NCBI GenBank assembly: GCA_002794735.1
Contig: NBAZ01000005.1
Coordinates: 186,001 to 250,000 of the forward strand
Origin: Pyrrhoderma lamaoense
Lineage: Eukaryota > Basidiomycota > Agaricomycetes > Hymenochaetales > Hymenochaetaceae
Direction: 5' to 3'
Length of the DNA: 64,000 nucleotides
The translations under genes and the position numbers were made by a program. How positions within the stretch are numbered: position 1 is the stretch's first letter; each line of letters starts with the position of its first letter. Positions 36,012 through 48,136 of the stretch are shown in pieces. The notes under the pieces were generated by a model. It ran no database searches, was not told the DNA's origin, and saw only the letters and a program-made list of their open reading frames with translations.

Positions 36012-38806
36012 TTATAGTTTACTCTTCCCAACGTAACTCGCTAACATCGTCCGCTTACTTTGCCTGATAAATGTAAACAAATAATAAACAAGTTAGTTTT
36101 TTATGGTTACGTAGGAAATCGCATTGAGAAAAGTTTGACTTACCCGGTATGATTAACGGGAGTAGGGGAGTGTTTCAAGTCGTTCAGAACACTCGGTTTA
36201 TCATCCCGTTCGTCCATTGGTACGTAGTCACGCTTGCTCGGCCCTAGGTACACCTAAGTACGAAAGGAAAGGAATTATTATTAGAGTTATTCGTTACTCG
36301 AGGAGATAGTAATAGACTAGTTAGTCATATGGTTCGTTCTTACCTGACGGGTCTCCAGATCTTTACACCTCCTGGTTGGAGCATCATCTATGACAAACCA
36401 CATTATTACGAATCACTTTGTAAGGATTTATAAGAGATATGTATATCGTGATGATTGCTTACTTGACGCCAATGTGCTAACCAACCAACCACTCGAGGGA
36501 CAGCGAACAAAACTGGGAAGAAGTCTAATGGGAAGCCTAGAAGAATTTTATGTTTTTTATTTTTCAAATCATGTATAAGAGACCAGTAAAAAAAAAAAGA
36601 GAGAGAGAGAGAGAGAAAAAACTAAGCCTGGTAGAGTATAGACTACTCACCCATAGCTCTGTAAATAAGACCGCTCCAAAAGTCAACATTTGGAGCAAGC
36701 TTTCGCTTGACGAAGTATTCATCCTTCATCGCAACATCATGTAGTCTCATCGCTGTCTCCAGTAGTTCGTCTTTCCCGGTACTAGTTCATAACATGAGCG
36801 ATATGATTGATATGTTTTGTAAGTCTAAAAGCGATATATAATATAAAAAACAAACGTACACCTTAAATACCTCGTCTGCCGTTTTGCGAACAATAAACGA
36901 ACGAGGATCCGACTAGTGTCAGTGTTGAGATCATTGTTAGGATTTCATATCACAAAACAAATAGGTCATAGTATATATGACATACCGTTTTATATACACT
37001 AAGCATGTGAAGAATTAATAATTATCATCAGTTAAAAGCACGCTGAGGGCATACCGATGTCCAAAGCCTGATAGCACCTTTTCACGACGCTTTACGGCTT
37101 CAATGAAAGCGGGTACATTTTCAGGCGAACCAATGGAAATGAGCATTCGAATGACAGCTTCATTTGCTCCACCTACATACAAACATATCAGTAAGCTTAA
37201 CTTTTCATACTCAAATTCATTATTAATCATTAATTACCATGCAGAGGTCCACTTGATCAACGTAAACAAGTTAGTAAGTACTTTGCTTCAAGTTGTTATC
37301 AGGACATACTATAATGACGCACAGCCGGCACTAAGTAAAGGAGTAAAGTTAATCATGTCATCAGAGACAGCGAGGGCAAAGATCTGACTTACGCAATAGC
37401 TGAATACGGGTCGACAAGAGAACTACCCGTTTGCAAAACTGTCGTACATGACGCATTCAACTCATGGTCTGCGTGAAGGAGGAATAGTACGTCTAGTGCC
37501 TTTGCAAGAACCGGGGATGGGGTGTAGTTATCTTCTCCGAGGTGATCCATTTGATATAAAAACCTGGTTGATAGTTGAATCCGAATTAAGTAGTTGAAGT
37601 GACTAAACATATGAGGAACGTACGAGGCAGTGTATCCTAGCCCTGCAGGAGGTGTTACAAATTTCCTACCCTGGCGTACTCTGTATGCCATTCTATTGTA
37701 CCAAATAATGTGATTTGATGAACAGGTGAGTACATGACATAGTCATAGCAACTACTACTCACGCAGCAAGTGTAGTCGCCTTGCCAATCAATCTGTATAT
37801 CTGCTTGTCCATGTTTGCAAGGCAAGCAGCATCACCTTTTGTATAAAGTGTTTGTCCTTGTAAGGAAGGGTTGGCCTAGAAAATGGAGTAAGCGATACTA
37901 GATCGAAATGCGAGCAGGCTTCGTTGATCACCTCGCTGTATAGAGAACCAAGGGATGCAATTGCACTAGTCAAAATGCTCATGGGATGTGCGTCATATCT
38001 ATATCAAAGTAGTTGACATGTAAATGCATATCAGGGATAAGGTTTACTCTTCTGATGTATCTTATTAATACTGACCTAAACGCGCGGGTAAGGCTTTCTA
38101 TGTCAGAGTGGGCGATGCTGTGGTGCATAACTTCACTCTCAAATATGTTGTATTGCATTTTTGTAGGAAGAGAACCGTATATTAGTAAGTATGCTGTTTC
38201 CAGGAAAGATGAGTGTAGAGCAAGTTGTTCAATTGGATAACCTCTAAAAGTTCAAGAATATACTTGAGTATGAAGTCATTTCTTCATTCGTTATTGTCAT
38301 ATTATCATACCTGTAGCGTAATACTGATGGGTAGGTCAGGCCAAAAACCAGCTGTGAAGGAGTATAGAGATTACATACCACCTGCCTCGCCATCGATATA
38401 TGTGATTTCTGATGTAATGACAGCAGTATTCAAAAAGCCCTTGTCCGCAATACGTAGTCCACGTTCAGTCTCGTTCTCTTCGCGTTCCCCTGGCTTCCTT
38501 GGTGCAGTCATTTGTTTGAATGATGTTGCGGGTACAGTATTATTTGTAATTCTAGGCAAAACAACAATTCGAGATTTAGCAGATAGTTCAATCACAGGGA
38601 CAAAATGATACATACGGTATGTTATACACCCTACCAGTGCGGTTGTCACGAACAGTGAGCGACTCTTCTGGAGTGCTTGAACTGGTAGTTGGTTGTCCCA
38701 TAATCTCTCTGTAGATTTGTGGAAGGTTGTATTGACCGACACGACCAAGAGTCGTTTGATTTGAGAGGTGGTGAAGTTGGGGGGCTCGGGCATTAGAGCA
38801 GATCAC
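36012..38806 (-). CDS. Peroxisomal citrate synthase (C-terminal SKL)
   Basis: About 18 exons from the ATG at 38806 to the stop at 36012. Landmarks: [158 protein letters not shown] and [15 protein letters not shown]. The catalytic His of HELNAS and of GPLHGGANEA and the later Asp are present. The last exon ends SYVGKSKL, a type 1 peroxisomal signal, so the enzyme should serve the glyoxylate and acetyl-CoA economy in peroxisomes rather than the mitochondrial cycle. Four internal exons are tiny (13, 21, 14 and 13 nt). One base is missing in the CCC run at 36349-36351 (KIWRP to RQVYLG). Confidence 0.92.
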
Positions 38807-38858
38807 GGCCGTACGTTATGACGGCCCCGATCTTTTCACATGTCACAGACCTGGCCTA

Positions 38859-39155
38859 TTAGAATTCGGTGAGCTTCACCGGACCATCAGTCGAATGAAC
38901 GGAGGCTGATTTTATATTTTCAGTCAACAAAGTAGACAGATCGACTTTTGTGACTGATGTAAGTATAATTCGAAGTCTCACGGGATGGAATTCAGCAAAA
39001 TCGTAGATTGCTTCTATGTTATGTTGTTGTAGATCAGGAGTAATACTAATACGCGCCTTCCTCTCATACTCATCTCTGTCGAAACAAGTACATAAAATTG
39101 CATGCATATATCATGCGCACTTTCTGTGTGGTATTTTGACCACTTCTTGTTTCAT
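38859..39155 (-). CDS. Small unrecognised protein, 83 residues
   Basis: Exon 1 (39155-39121) and exon 2 (39075-38859) join in phase 2 with a gtgcgc donor and a ttcgacag acceptor. The product begins MKQEVVKIPHRKDEYERKAR and ends DGPVKLTEF. It has no signal peptide or membrane segment and looks like a compact soluble alpha/beta protein. I do not recognise a family. The intron phase fits and the open frame in exon 2 is complete, but the gene is short and unsupported by homology. It lies tail-first onto the citrate synthase start. Confidence 0.5.
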
Positions 39156-39753
39156 AGCGACTATAGTCGGACTCAGTGAATTTACTAGGCTAAAAGTTGA
39201 GCTACAATATATTGTCTGCTTGTCTAGATCCTATCCAGGTTTGGTATAATTTGGAAATTCATACTAACTATAACATTAAAACCATTTCCACGTGTATCCA
39301 TACCTTCTAGCACCAGTAAGTGAAACACAAGAACTATGATTACTTTAGTGTTCTATTATAGATGATGAGATACGGGCGGGTGTGAACGAAGCCACCGCGC
39401 TAGTCTAACATTCTCTCCCAATCATCGATCCATGGCATCGAACTTAAGCTTTAAACTCACTCTTTTTGTAACCGATCATGAAAGTAGCTCTCTGAAGTAG
39501 AAAAAGGATTACCCATATGGATCAGGGAAAAATAAGACATGCCACTTATTCAGAGCGGATGCCAGCACATGTCGTTCGAGTTTATTTATAAATGCTTAGT
39601 CATTGTCCAAATGCTATGCATTCCCCCGTGTCAGCTTTCTTGACCTCAACCTTCTACCTCTTACACCCTCTCGAACTCGCCTTTCTTCCCTTGCTCATTA
39701 TTTCGGGGTCGCCACTTGCTGCGAACACTCCCATTTTCTTTACAACGAGGGTG
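39156..39753. promoter_or_regulatory. Divergent upstream region with E-box
   Basis: Lies between the 83-residue gene (-) and the VTT membrane protein (+). CACGTG occurs at 39289-39294. No coding sequence is clear, though the plus frame of the next gene is open from an earlier ATG at 39592. Confidence 0.4.
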
Positions 39754-41330
39754 ATGTCAAGTTCATCTCCGCCTCATTATGCTTCCGTCGTCGGTTCGGC
39801 TTCTGGCTCGGCTTCCTCCTCAACCATACTCCAACACCCGAATGGCTCTCAGTATACGTTAGCTACCATTAACAATTTCTGCGGAGGGCCGGCGAGTGTG
39901 AGCTCCCGCTCTGTCTCCCCAGGTTCTCGCCGGAGTACAGAGTCAGACAGAGAACCCCTATTACGCTTAGATCCGACAGTCTCTTCGCATAATTACGGCG
40001 CTACAATGCCCATGTCTCCCAATGGCAACATATCGTCGAGAAGAATACTCTAAATGCATGCATCAAGATGGCAGTTTTATTCGTTGTCAGCACAGTGTTA
40101 CTAGGTGGAACGTTATGGCTTGCATTACCAAATTTAGATCCGTATGTGCTCGCTTATTTGTCAAAGATGTACCTTATATCAATTTTCTACCAGGGAGGAC
40201 AAAGAGTTCCTTCGAGTACCAAAGTCTTCAACCAACTCCAAGAGTTGAACTATCTTTTGAAAAAATATCGGGATATCTATCCAATTCGAGTAGTCATATG
40301 CTATGTGACAACATACTTATTGTAAGCTTCTATTCTTTTCGAAAGGGATCTTATTTCTAATATATCTTCTAGTCTTCAAGCATTCTCTTTACCTGGATCC
40401 ATGTACTTATCGATACTCGGTGGTGCAGTCTGGGGTGTCCCAATTGCTCTACCTCTTGCTTGCACTTGTGTCGCAACTGGCGCCACTCTGTGCTACTTAA
40501 TCTCTGCTGCTTTAGGACCAGCACTTCTTACGCTTCCAAAGTGGTCCGCACGCCTCGATAAGTGGAGCACAAGTGTCGCTTCACAGCGATCGAATCTCCT
40601 TTCATACCTCATCGTACTGCGAATAGCGCCGTTCCCACCGCATTGGGTAGTCAATGTCCTTGCTCCCCATCTACGGATCGGCATACCAGTTTTCTGGATC
40701 AGTACGTTCCTTGGTATACTTGGCGTTTCTGTTATCCATACCACGATCGGTGGTGGTCTTGATGATATGACGAGTGCGGCAGATTTCCATCTGATTTCAT
40801 GGAGAAATGCTCTGGGGTTGAGTGCGGTGGTTGTAGGTGTATTAATTCCAGTAGGACTTAGATATGTTCTTGCAAGACGGGTCGGACCCATCGCTTTATC
40901 GGATGATGAACAAGAAGAGGTTGAGTCTGGGCTGATTAGGGCAAGTGAGGAAGGCGCTGGCGACACTGTCCTCGCTCAAGGCCCACAAATTATCTCCGGC
41001 AAGGGGAAATCTTCTGCGCCCCTATTAGTTTTGCTATCCGACTCTGAAGATGAAGAGGATGACGATCTACTAGACGAGGAAGAAGACGAAATTCTACTCG
41101 CTGGTCCTACACTCATCCCTGAAAATGTAAAAGGGAAAGAACCGGATCTCATCAGTAGGAATTCAAGATCAAGAAATGTCAAAGAGATATTACCTGGTTT
41201 GAATGATCATCTCGAACCAGAAAAGCTTGTAAACGATTCAATGTTAGACTCGAGAGTGAAAGAATCACATCCTGACTCGCGTTTACCCGCTAATGCCACG
41301 TCCTCTTCTACCTCCTTAGACACTTTCTAG
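39754..41330 (+). CDS. TMEM41/TVP38-type VTT-domain membrane protein (frame interrupted)
   Basis: Exon 1 runs 39754-40321 and exon 2 40373-41330. A Ser-rich cytosolic N-terminus (MSSSSPPHYASVVGSASGSA) leads to membrane segment MAVLFVVSTVLLGGTLWLAL. Then come YVTTYLFLQAFSLPGSMYLS across the intron, VWGVPIALPLACTCVATGA, LRIAPFPPHWVVNVLAPH and FWISTFLGILGVSVIHTT. LQ.FS.PGS and LRI.PF.P.W.VN are typical of TMEM41/VMP1-like VTT proteins, which are ER scramblases in the known cases. The tail is acidic (SDSEDEEDDDLLDEEEDE). One base is missing at about 40042 (gagaagaata), where ISSRR must pass to NTLNACIK. An earlier in-frame ATG at 39592 would add a hydrophobic stretch; 39754 is preferred. Confidence 0.82.
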
Positions 41331-42572
41331 ACTTTTGTTTTTCCTCTCCTCTACTTAATCTCTCAGCTCCATATGGAGTACCAAATTTGTATCAGTACAT
41401 CACTCTTCTGCCCACATGTTAATCCGTTCATTCAACTCTCTCCTTTCATTTCATGTCTTGCAAATTAATTCGTTCATCCACTCACTTGAAGAAGTTTAGC
41501 TCACATCCTTGCAGTGCTTTGATTACGTGTGTAGTATGTACATGTATTGTGTAATAGAATGCGCTTTTGTGCTGAATCCGTAATCATATCTTATCTGTTT
41601 TTTTATTTATTTTTCTCTGAGATTTGGCTTCATTTTCTAGACAAGAGATTGGTTATTGTTTAACGACTCGGACTGGCCTCAGTGGCTGTACCTTGATCTT
41701 ATTATAGCTCATGTAGCAAGAGCGGAACACTACAAGAACTATAATGGGTGATTTGCCTTTCCATTTTTCTGTAAAAACGTGGGTTTGCAACACTGATGAC
41801 GGTGAACCGACTCCTCTAGGCTGTCAAAGTTATTGATGAGATATATTGGGCCGCAAAAGCGACAATATTGGGCGGTGACAGAGTGTTTATTATCACTGTT
41901 GGGGCTTACACCAGGCACAATATCATTGAATATGTGGGGATTACATGAGACATGTGAAGCATTTAGAAAAAAGCCCGATGTTACAAGTCCATGTACTACG
42001 GCTTGATTGACCGTTATAGAGAATTGCCAAGACCGGGTTATGATTCGTTAGGGATCGAGAGCGGGTCGCCGAGGGAGATACCAAAGCGCCTGCCATTTTC
42101 CCCTGGTCACCCGGCGGTCATATAAACCCGCTTGGCAACACCACAATTCTCATATTTCCTTCGAGTATTCAGCAAGACTCTGGATATCTTTAGATGTATG
42201 GCATGACAAATTTGAGGTGAAAGTAAACATGAAATTTGTTTATGTTAATCCAATATTTTATGATGTTAAAGAGAAATAGACCAAGAATCTCGGTTAGCTA
42301 AGCCGAGTACCCAAGATGCCAATTCAATTGTATGAAATGGGAAGGAAGGGGATCAATCAGATTTCGGCTCGGCAATCAGCGTCCACGTGACAAGTCTTTC
42401 CCAACATGGTTACAGGCCGCATGAACCGTTTTTGTATTTTACTTACCTACCCTCTCACCTTGACGCTGCCTCATCGTTCGTCGCCTCTCTCTTCGCGCCC
42501 CCTTCTCCCGCCTCCCGTGTGTCTTTGCTCCTTACGCCCCCTCTTTGACGTCGTCAAATAACAATCTTAAAA
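41331..42572. other. Intergenic region
   Basis: 1.2 kb between two plus-strand genes. No gene or repeat was recognised. A C/T-rich stretch at about 42440-42550 directly precedes the next ATG and probably is its core promoter. Confidence 0.45.
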
Positions 42573-43440
42573 ATGTTCTCTACACTCGTTTCTGCCACGC
42601 TCCTTTCCGCTCTTGCCATTCAAGGCGCTTTTGCTGATTTTACCATCAACACTATCTCTCTCACTCAGGTATAGGCGCATGAATACATGTCCTCTGAAAC
42701 AATCTACTGATATTCTCTCTTAGTGTGATAATGCTCATGTAACCTGGAGTGAAACGACTGGTCCATACAACTTGGCCGTTGTTCCAGTTGATGACCCATG
42801 CAACACCATCCTGTAAGCAATAACGGTGCTTTTTTTCTATGCTCACGTTCTTGGCTCATGAGAATCAAATACTCTAGTGTCGATCTTGGTGACCACAGTG
42901 GTCTCTCAATGACTTGGTACAATGTCTCTGTTGCTGCCGGTACTAAGGTTATGTTCTCTCTTCTTGATGCTGACGACAACGAAGCATGGTCTGGAGAGGT
43001 GAGTTTTTAATTTAGAGCCCTTGTGTTTTAATTGTTTACCAATACGTTTCCCTAGATGACCGTTGCTGACGGTGACAGCTCTTGTCTCCCTGGAGCTTCC
43101 TCTGCTGTATCTGATGTTTCATCAGTGACCTCTGATGCCTCTGGTTCAACGTCAGATGTTGCCGCATCTGCAACAACGTATGAAAATTCAAATTATATCT
43201 ATACAATTATGATGGATCTTAACCCCACTTGATATTTTGTTTTATTTTAGTCTCCTTCTCACGTCCACTTACGCTCGTTCCGCTTCTTCCGCTTCCGAGA
43301 CTGCTACGATTGTTGGTGCAGCAAATGCTGGTCTTGTTGGCAACAGCGCCAGCTCTGGCGCCCTTGCGAATGTACAGTTGCCTTTGGTTGCAACAATCGC
43401 CAGTGGACTTCTTGCCACTGTCGCAATGCTTGCGCTCTAA
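42573..43440 (+). CDS. Secreted Ser-rich protein with GPI-type C-terminus
   Basis: Five exons (42573-42668, 42724-42812, 42878-42998, 43056-43177, 43251-43440) give 205 residues without a break. A signal peptide (MFSTLVSATLLSALAIQGAFA) is followed by a compact beta-type domain with QCDNAHVTWSETTGPYNL, DPCNTIL and GLSMTWYNVSVAAGTKV. Next come one further cysteine (SSCLPG), a Ser/Thr-rich stalk and a hydrophobic end (VATIASGLLATVAMLAL) preceded by small residues, as in GPI-anchored proteins. Proteins of this layout are common in basidiomycete cell walls. The role is unknown. Confidence 0.8.
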
Positions 43441-44353
43441 ATAGTGTCTGCATAAATCTCTATACCCTGGCACCAAGTAAACTTACTTTCACACACATTT
43501 ACCCCCGCCTGGATGCCATCCGTTCCTTCTGTCTATAATTAATCTCTGTGCTGCTGTTGTTTTTTTCTTTTCCTCGTTTTTTATAGTCTTTTCCTATCTG
43601 GGTATATCTAGGCTTGCTCGATGTAGGCCCTGGATTGTTTGGAGGGCGGGAACGTACCTGTACAAGTGCCAGGGTTTTTATAACGGCCAATCTACCGCTT
43701 GCGGCTTTGGTTGACGTTTCCGTTCTCCCTTTCCTCTTTTTTTCTGTTGTTTATTGTGAGGGGGGTTCACAGGAGAAAGTAGACCTTATATAAAGTCGTA
43801 TGAGGCTAGTGTACTGCGAATTAAATATTTCTGAAAAATACTGTGCTTTTTTACCCTTTATGCAGATTTACTTACGACTAAAGAGAAGTTTGCGGTTTTC
43901 CCTTTTACTGGAAGATTGTGATTTCCCTGCATTCTCTACTACTACTAGTCTTGATTACTGTTTATTTTTAACTGAATATTTACATGTGAGACTCTAGACT
44001 TGACTTGAGAGCTAGTAACCCTTCCTGATTCCCCCGCTTTAAACTCACTATTCGATGTTGTGTAGAAACGTTTGGTTGATCATGAGGCTTTAATATTATA
44101 ATTGACTATTTGCGGCGTGTGTGTTTGTGTTTGTTTAACCGATTAGGGAGTAAGTATTGTTCGGACTCATTTGATGGATTCAAGCATCTAAACAACTCAG
44201 TTGACACACATCTCTACTTCCTCATAAACTACCTTCCTCTTTATGGTACAATACACCCTTTTCTGCTATTTTTGCATGATAAGTAAGGTCCATGTAACCC
44301 TTCCTGCCGTATATACAAACGATGTGACGGAACACCAACACCATTACTATGTC
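43441..44353. other. Intergenic region
   Basis: 0.9 kb between the secreted protein and the tRNA. Nothing convincing was seen. Confidence 0.45.
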
Positions 44354-44501
44354 GCCCGCCTAGCTCAATCGGATAGAGCGTCAGACTCTTACTACTTAAA
44401 GAGAATTTAAAGTGGGTTTGCTTTGAAATTTCACTTTCTATTGAAGTGAGAATGAAAAAAAGGCGATCTGAAGGCTGCGAGTTCGACCCTCGCGGTGGGC
44501 T
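44354..44501 (+). tRNA. tRNA-Lys (CUU) with 74-nt intron
   Basis: The acceptor stem is GCCCGCC pairing with GGTGGGC (one G-U). The D arm follows as TAGCTCAATCGGATAGAGCG. The anticodon arm is TCAGA-CTCTTA, then A-TCTGA after the intron, so the anticodon is CTT. The T arm is GCGAG-TTCGACC-CTCGC. The intron (44392-44465) sits one base 3' of the anticodon, the canonical place. It contains an internal hairpin (gaaatttcacttt / gaagtgagaatg region). CCA is not encoded, as expected in a nuclear gene. Confidence 0.93.
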
Positions 44502-44905
44502 ATCACTGAGTTACAGAATCTCTTTTTTACAAATTCGTTTCGTTTTCTTTTCTTTCTGCTTGGGTTTTCCTATATTCCTTTTTGCTGCGATATTTTATAC
44601 TTTTAAAAACCATGTTTTTAGATGAGTTGTTTCTAATGATTTGGAGGGTGCTAAGGGACACCTCTGTTGTTTAACTGAACGAAGAGGAATAGATAGACGG
44701 GACAAGAGCATCTCTCAGAAAACAAGAAAAAAATCTTATCAATGTGATAATATCAACACTATTAATATATTGAGACTGACTGAACAAAAGAAACTATGAG
44801 AAAAGGACAAGAGTCCGGATATATACATACATATATGCCATGAAACAAAGATGCATATTTATGCACACGTGGGATCTAAGATGTGTGATTTATTGATGTA
44901 TCGTA
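44502..44905. other. Intergenic region downstream of the tRNA
   Basis: T-rich stretches directly after the tRNA (ctctttttta at 44520) can act as the Pol III terminator. No gene was seen. Confidence 0.5.
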
Positions 44906-46136
44906 TCATCCAAGTACGTCCTGCTTGGTCTTTTGTTTTTTCTTCTTCCCGGCTGCGAAAGTGCGCCAGCTACCTACACGCTGCTCCCGCGTTTCTGAGC
45001 AAGAATCAGTATCAGATTGACGCCGGGTGAACACAGGTGTTTTTGAGAATGAAGATATCAAAGGGGGGTAGTGTATATATGTATGAAATGGGGTAAGACG
45101 ACGCATACCTTCCCAATGTTTATCATCTTCGGCTTTCCGTTTCTTGGCAAGAGCTTCTGCCTCAACTCGTCTAGCTTCCAAACCTTCGTTGGCAAGGTTC
45201 ATCTTAATAGCTCTACAAAACCGAGAGAATGGTACAAAGAAACACAGTTAGAAGCCAACCCTATATTATACAAGAGAAGGAGTGGGGAAAGAGGGGGAGT
45301 GACAACCCTATATGAAGGCCGAGTACTCACTTTCGTCTTCTGACCTCCTCATCGATAAGTAGCTCCTTGGAGCGTGCACGTAATTGGATACGGAACGAAG
45401 GCTCCAGGGCTGTAACACGGGGGTCGGAGTCTTCGATAGTTATTGGTAATTTGGCAGTTTTAAGAACGAGAGCTCTTGCTTGAACAATGACTGCATCTAT
45501 CTCTTCGCGTTTCTTTGGATCACTCAAATCAGACTCGGCCTAAGCGAGTTGAAGTCGAAGTTTATTGATATTCGTGAGAGAACCGTTTTAGCACAGAAGT
45601 AGATGACTTGACACGGAAATTATGAGTGTATTACCCACCTTCTTGAGGAGGTCGAACGCCTCTGGAGCACGAGGGTGCTTTAGCTTGTCCGGATGAATGA
45701 CTATACGCCAGAACATGTATATACTATATCAATTCCTGAACATGCTATGCGAAGAAATAGTGCAGAAAGAGGAGGAAAATCCGGGTGAATAACAGGAGAA
45801 GGAAAGTAGAAAGTACTTACAGAGAGAAAGTTGTCTGTAACGTTTCTTCACTTGTTCTGGGGTTGCCGTTTCATCTATGTCTAGGATCTCATATGGACTA
45901 TATTGAGTGTATGGGTCGTCAAAATAAGGAATGTGTATATTCAGAAACTAGTTGACTTACTTGAGTTTGAATGCATTAAGGACACGATCACATTCTATCT
46001 CTCTATTAAGTGCCGTAGCTTCACGATTCAGTAGCCTCTCGAGCTCCTGGTCAGTCATTGTTGATTGTGTGTTAGACTCCTTCTCTCCACTCTTGGGTTT
46101 CGTAGCTGCTGATGAAGCATGTTGTTTATCAGACAT
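44906..46136 (-). CDS. SPF31: DNAJC8/Spf31-type J-domain splicing protein
   Basis: The gene begins at 46136 (MSDKQHASSAATKP); exon 1 ends at 45961 and about five further exons reach the stop at 44906. The J domain reads NPYEILDIDETATPEQVKKR, YRQLSL across an intron, then FIHPDKLKHPRAPEAFDLL. It is HPD-containing, and the DKLKHPRA sequence is typical of DNAJC8. The long helical part LSDPKKREEIDAVIVQARAL, a second charged helix (RRRKAIKMNLANEGLEARRV) and the basic end AAGKKKKQKTKQ follow. DNAJC8 and fission yeast Spf31 are spliceosome-associated nuclear proteins. No frame break. It is 175 bp from the divergent COX11 start. Confidence 0.88.
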
Positions 46137-46311
46137 GGTGTCAAGAGTCACGTCCAGCACGATACGTGTGGCTCAGGACATTGAGTAATATAATAAAGTA
46201 ACAAAAGTCTAGATGAAAAGTGTACTGAGCTATTTCTCACAAATACAACAAGTAGCAAAAGTGATCGACGCGACTTGCTTGATTAAAGTTTATAGTACTC
46301 TGTTTTTGACG
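46137..46311. promoter_or_regulatory. Divergent promoter SPF31 / COX11
   Basis: Only 175 bp lie between the two start codons. The two genes must share core promoter sequence. No exact CACGTG is present here. Confidence 0.45.
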
Positions 46312-47518
46312 ATGTCCATGTACTTTCGGCCTGCATTCCGGCACGCAGCGCCTGGAAATTATGGGTCTGTATGTGTTTTCTGTACCCTATGTAGTATCAT
46401 ATCTTTCTAATTTTAGTAACTATAGATTCGAAGCTTATACAAGAGCAACCTAGGTCAGTGTTGCAGGAGGGATTTTCGAAATGAGTTTTTATTTGGCCAC
46501 ACTCGGGCAGCGTTGGGCTCAAGGAAGTATTCAATGAAGCATGAAAACGAACCAGTCCAGAAATCCCAGCAAGATGGACCGTCTGCATCATCAAGCTCTC
46601 AGGCTCATCAAAACTTCAAAGCACGACAAGAGTTGTACAAACAGAGAAATCGGTCTCTGCTCATGTATTCAGTTGCTGTGGTTAGTCCTTATTTGTTAAA
46701 CGGTTTCCCCCTCTCCAGTAAACGTGTACTCATGTATATGTCATAATTACAAGATATGCTTTGTTAGTGGACTGTCCTATGCAGCTGTACCCCTGTATCG
46801 AGTGTTCTGTGCTGCAACAGGGTTTGCTGGTACCCCCATTGTTGCATCGGGAAAGTTCGCACCAGAACGTTTAGTTCCTGCCCAAGAAGCACGTCGAATC
46901 AAGGTCGTGTTCAATTCGGATACTTCTGAAGCGCTTCCTTGGCAGTTCGTGCCGCAGCAGAAGTATGTCTCTGTATTACCAGGAGAGACAAGTCTTGCAT
47001 TTTACAAGGCTAAGAACATGTCTTCACAGGACGTGATCGGTATTGCGACGTACAATGTTACACCCGATCGGGTAAGAAAACTTTCTGCTTTCTTCTCGAT
47101 TCCTCTTTTTTTTTGACTAGTCTGAGATCGTCTAAATTGATTCACCCCTCTCTCCGCATTTAGGTCGCACCTTACTTTGCCAAAGTAGAATGTTTTTGTT
47201 TCGAGGAGCAGAAACTACTAGCTGGGGAAGAGGTGGATATGCCTCTGCTGTTCTTTATAGATAGAGATATATTGGATGATCCAGCATGTCAGAACGTCGA
47301 CAATGTTGTGCTGTCATACACTTTCTTCCGGTGAGTGATATCCCTAGGCTTTTCGGGGCCCGCCTTTAGTGAGCGCTATCGGTTCTAATCACCCGTGTAG
47401 CGCCCGAAGGAATGAACGTGGACATCTCGAACCCGATGCACCAGACGACGTAGTGCAAAAATCTTTAGGTTTCGATGAGTACGAGCATGCTCCGAAGTCA
47501 GATGAGAAAACGAAATAA
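46312..47518 (+). CDS. COX11: Cytochrome c oxidase assembly protein COX11
   Basis: Five exons (46312-46368, 46426-46680, 46754-47071, 47164-47330, 47401-47518) give 304 residues. COX11 is anchored in the inner mitochondrial membrane and delivers copper to the CuB site of Cox1. A basic N-terminus (MSMYFRPAFRHAAPG) serves as presequence. The membrane helix spans an intron (SLLMYSVAV, then ICFVSGLSYAAVPLYR) and the motif VFCAATGFAGTP follows. The copper-binding CFCFEEQ and LPGETSLAFY, VLSYTFF are intact. The acceptor at 46753 (acaag) rather than the nearer ttgttag keeps the frame and completes the helix. The C-terminal 35 residues beyond the family core are charged. Confidence 0.94.
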
Positions 47519-48136
47519 GTGTAACTTTTCTAACTGCTACTATTCACAATACTATTCTGGGTCAATATTGTAAAATACATTATTCGAGCGTACGTGTCAT
47601 CAGTAATTAGATATAATACCAAAACCACTTCTCTCTCATTCAACGTCAATATACTGTCCATGAAATCTAAAAAAATATGATACCTATCTAAATACCCGTA
47701 TTCTCCTGATGAGTCAACAGGGTAGTATCATCAGCGCTGTACAAGCTTTTAGAAAATCATATATCAAGTTCCGGTTAGCGCCTTTTTACATTTTTGTATA
47801 CAAATAGAGTTGATCCTTGTTGCTAATATTGATCGCTTTTCATGGTGGAGAAAGTTCTATTACGTGCCTTGGCGGTGCATTTACTCACAAAGTAGGGGCT
47901 ATTTTGAGCCATGTTGGATGTCACAAAAGAGATGAACTAGGGACTAGAGATACAGGATAAAAAGAGGAGTATACTGAAATGGCATATCTTTGTTGATTAT
48001 ATATTTTTGTTTGTTGGATAATCAAATATATTGATGGACACAGAGGCACGTTCTGATATGGATGGTGTTGTGCGGAGGCGGGGATCACTCGCTTAAGTAT
48101 ATGCCATCATCGTAGTCCTGCAGCCGAGCCCCCTCG
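47519..48136. other. Intergenic region
   Basis: 0.6 kb between COX11 and CAF120 on the same strand. AT-rich; nothing recognised. Confidence 0.45.
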
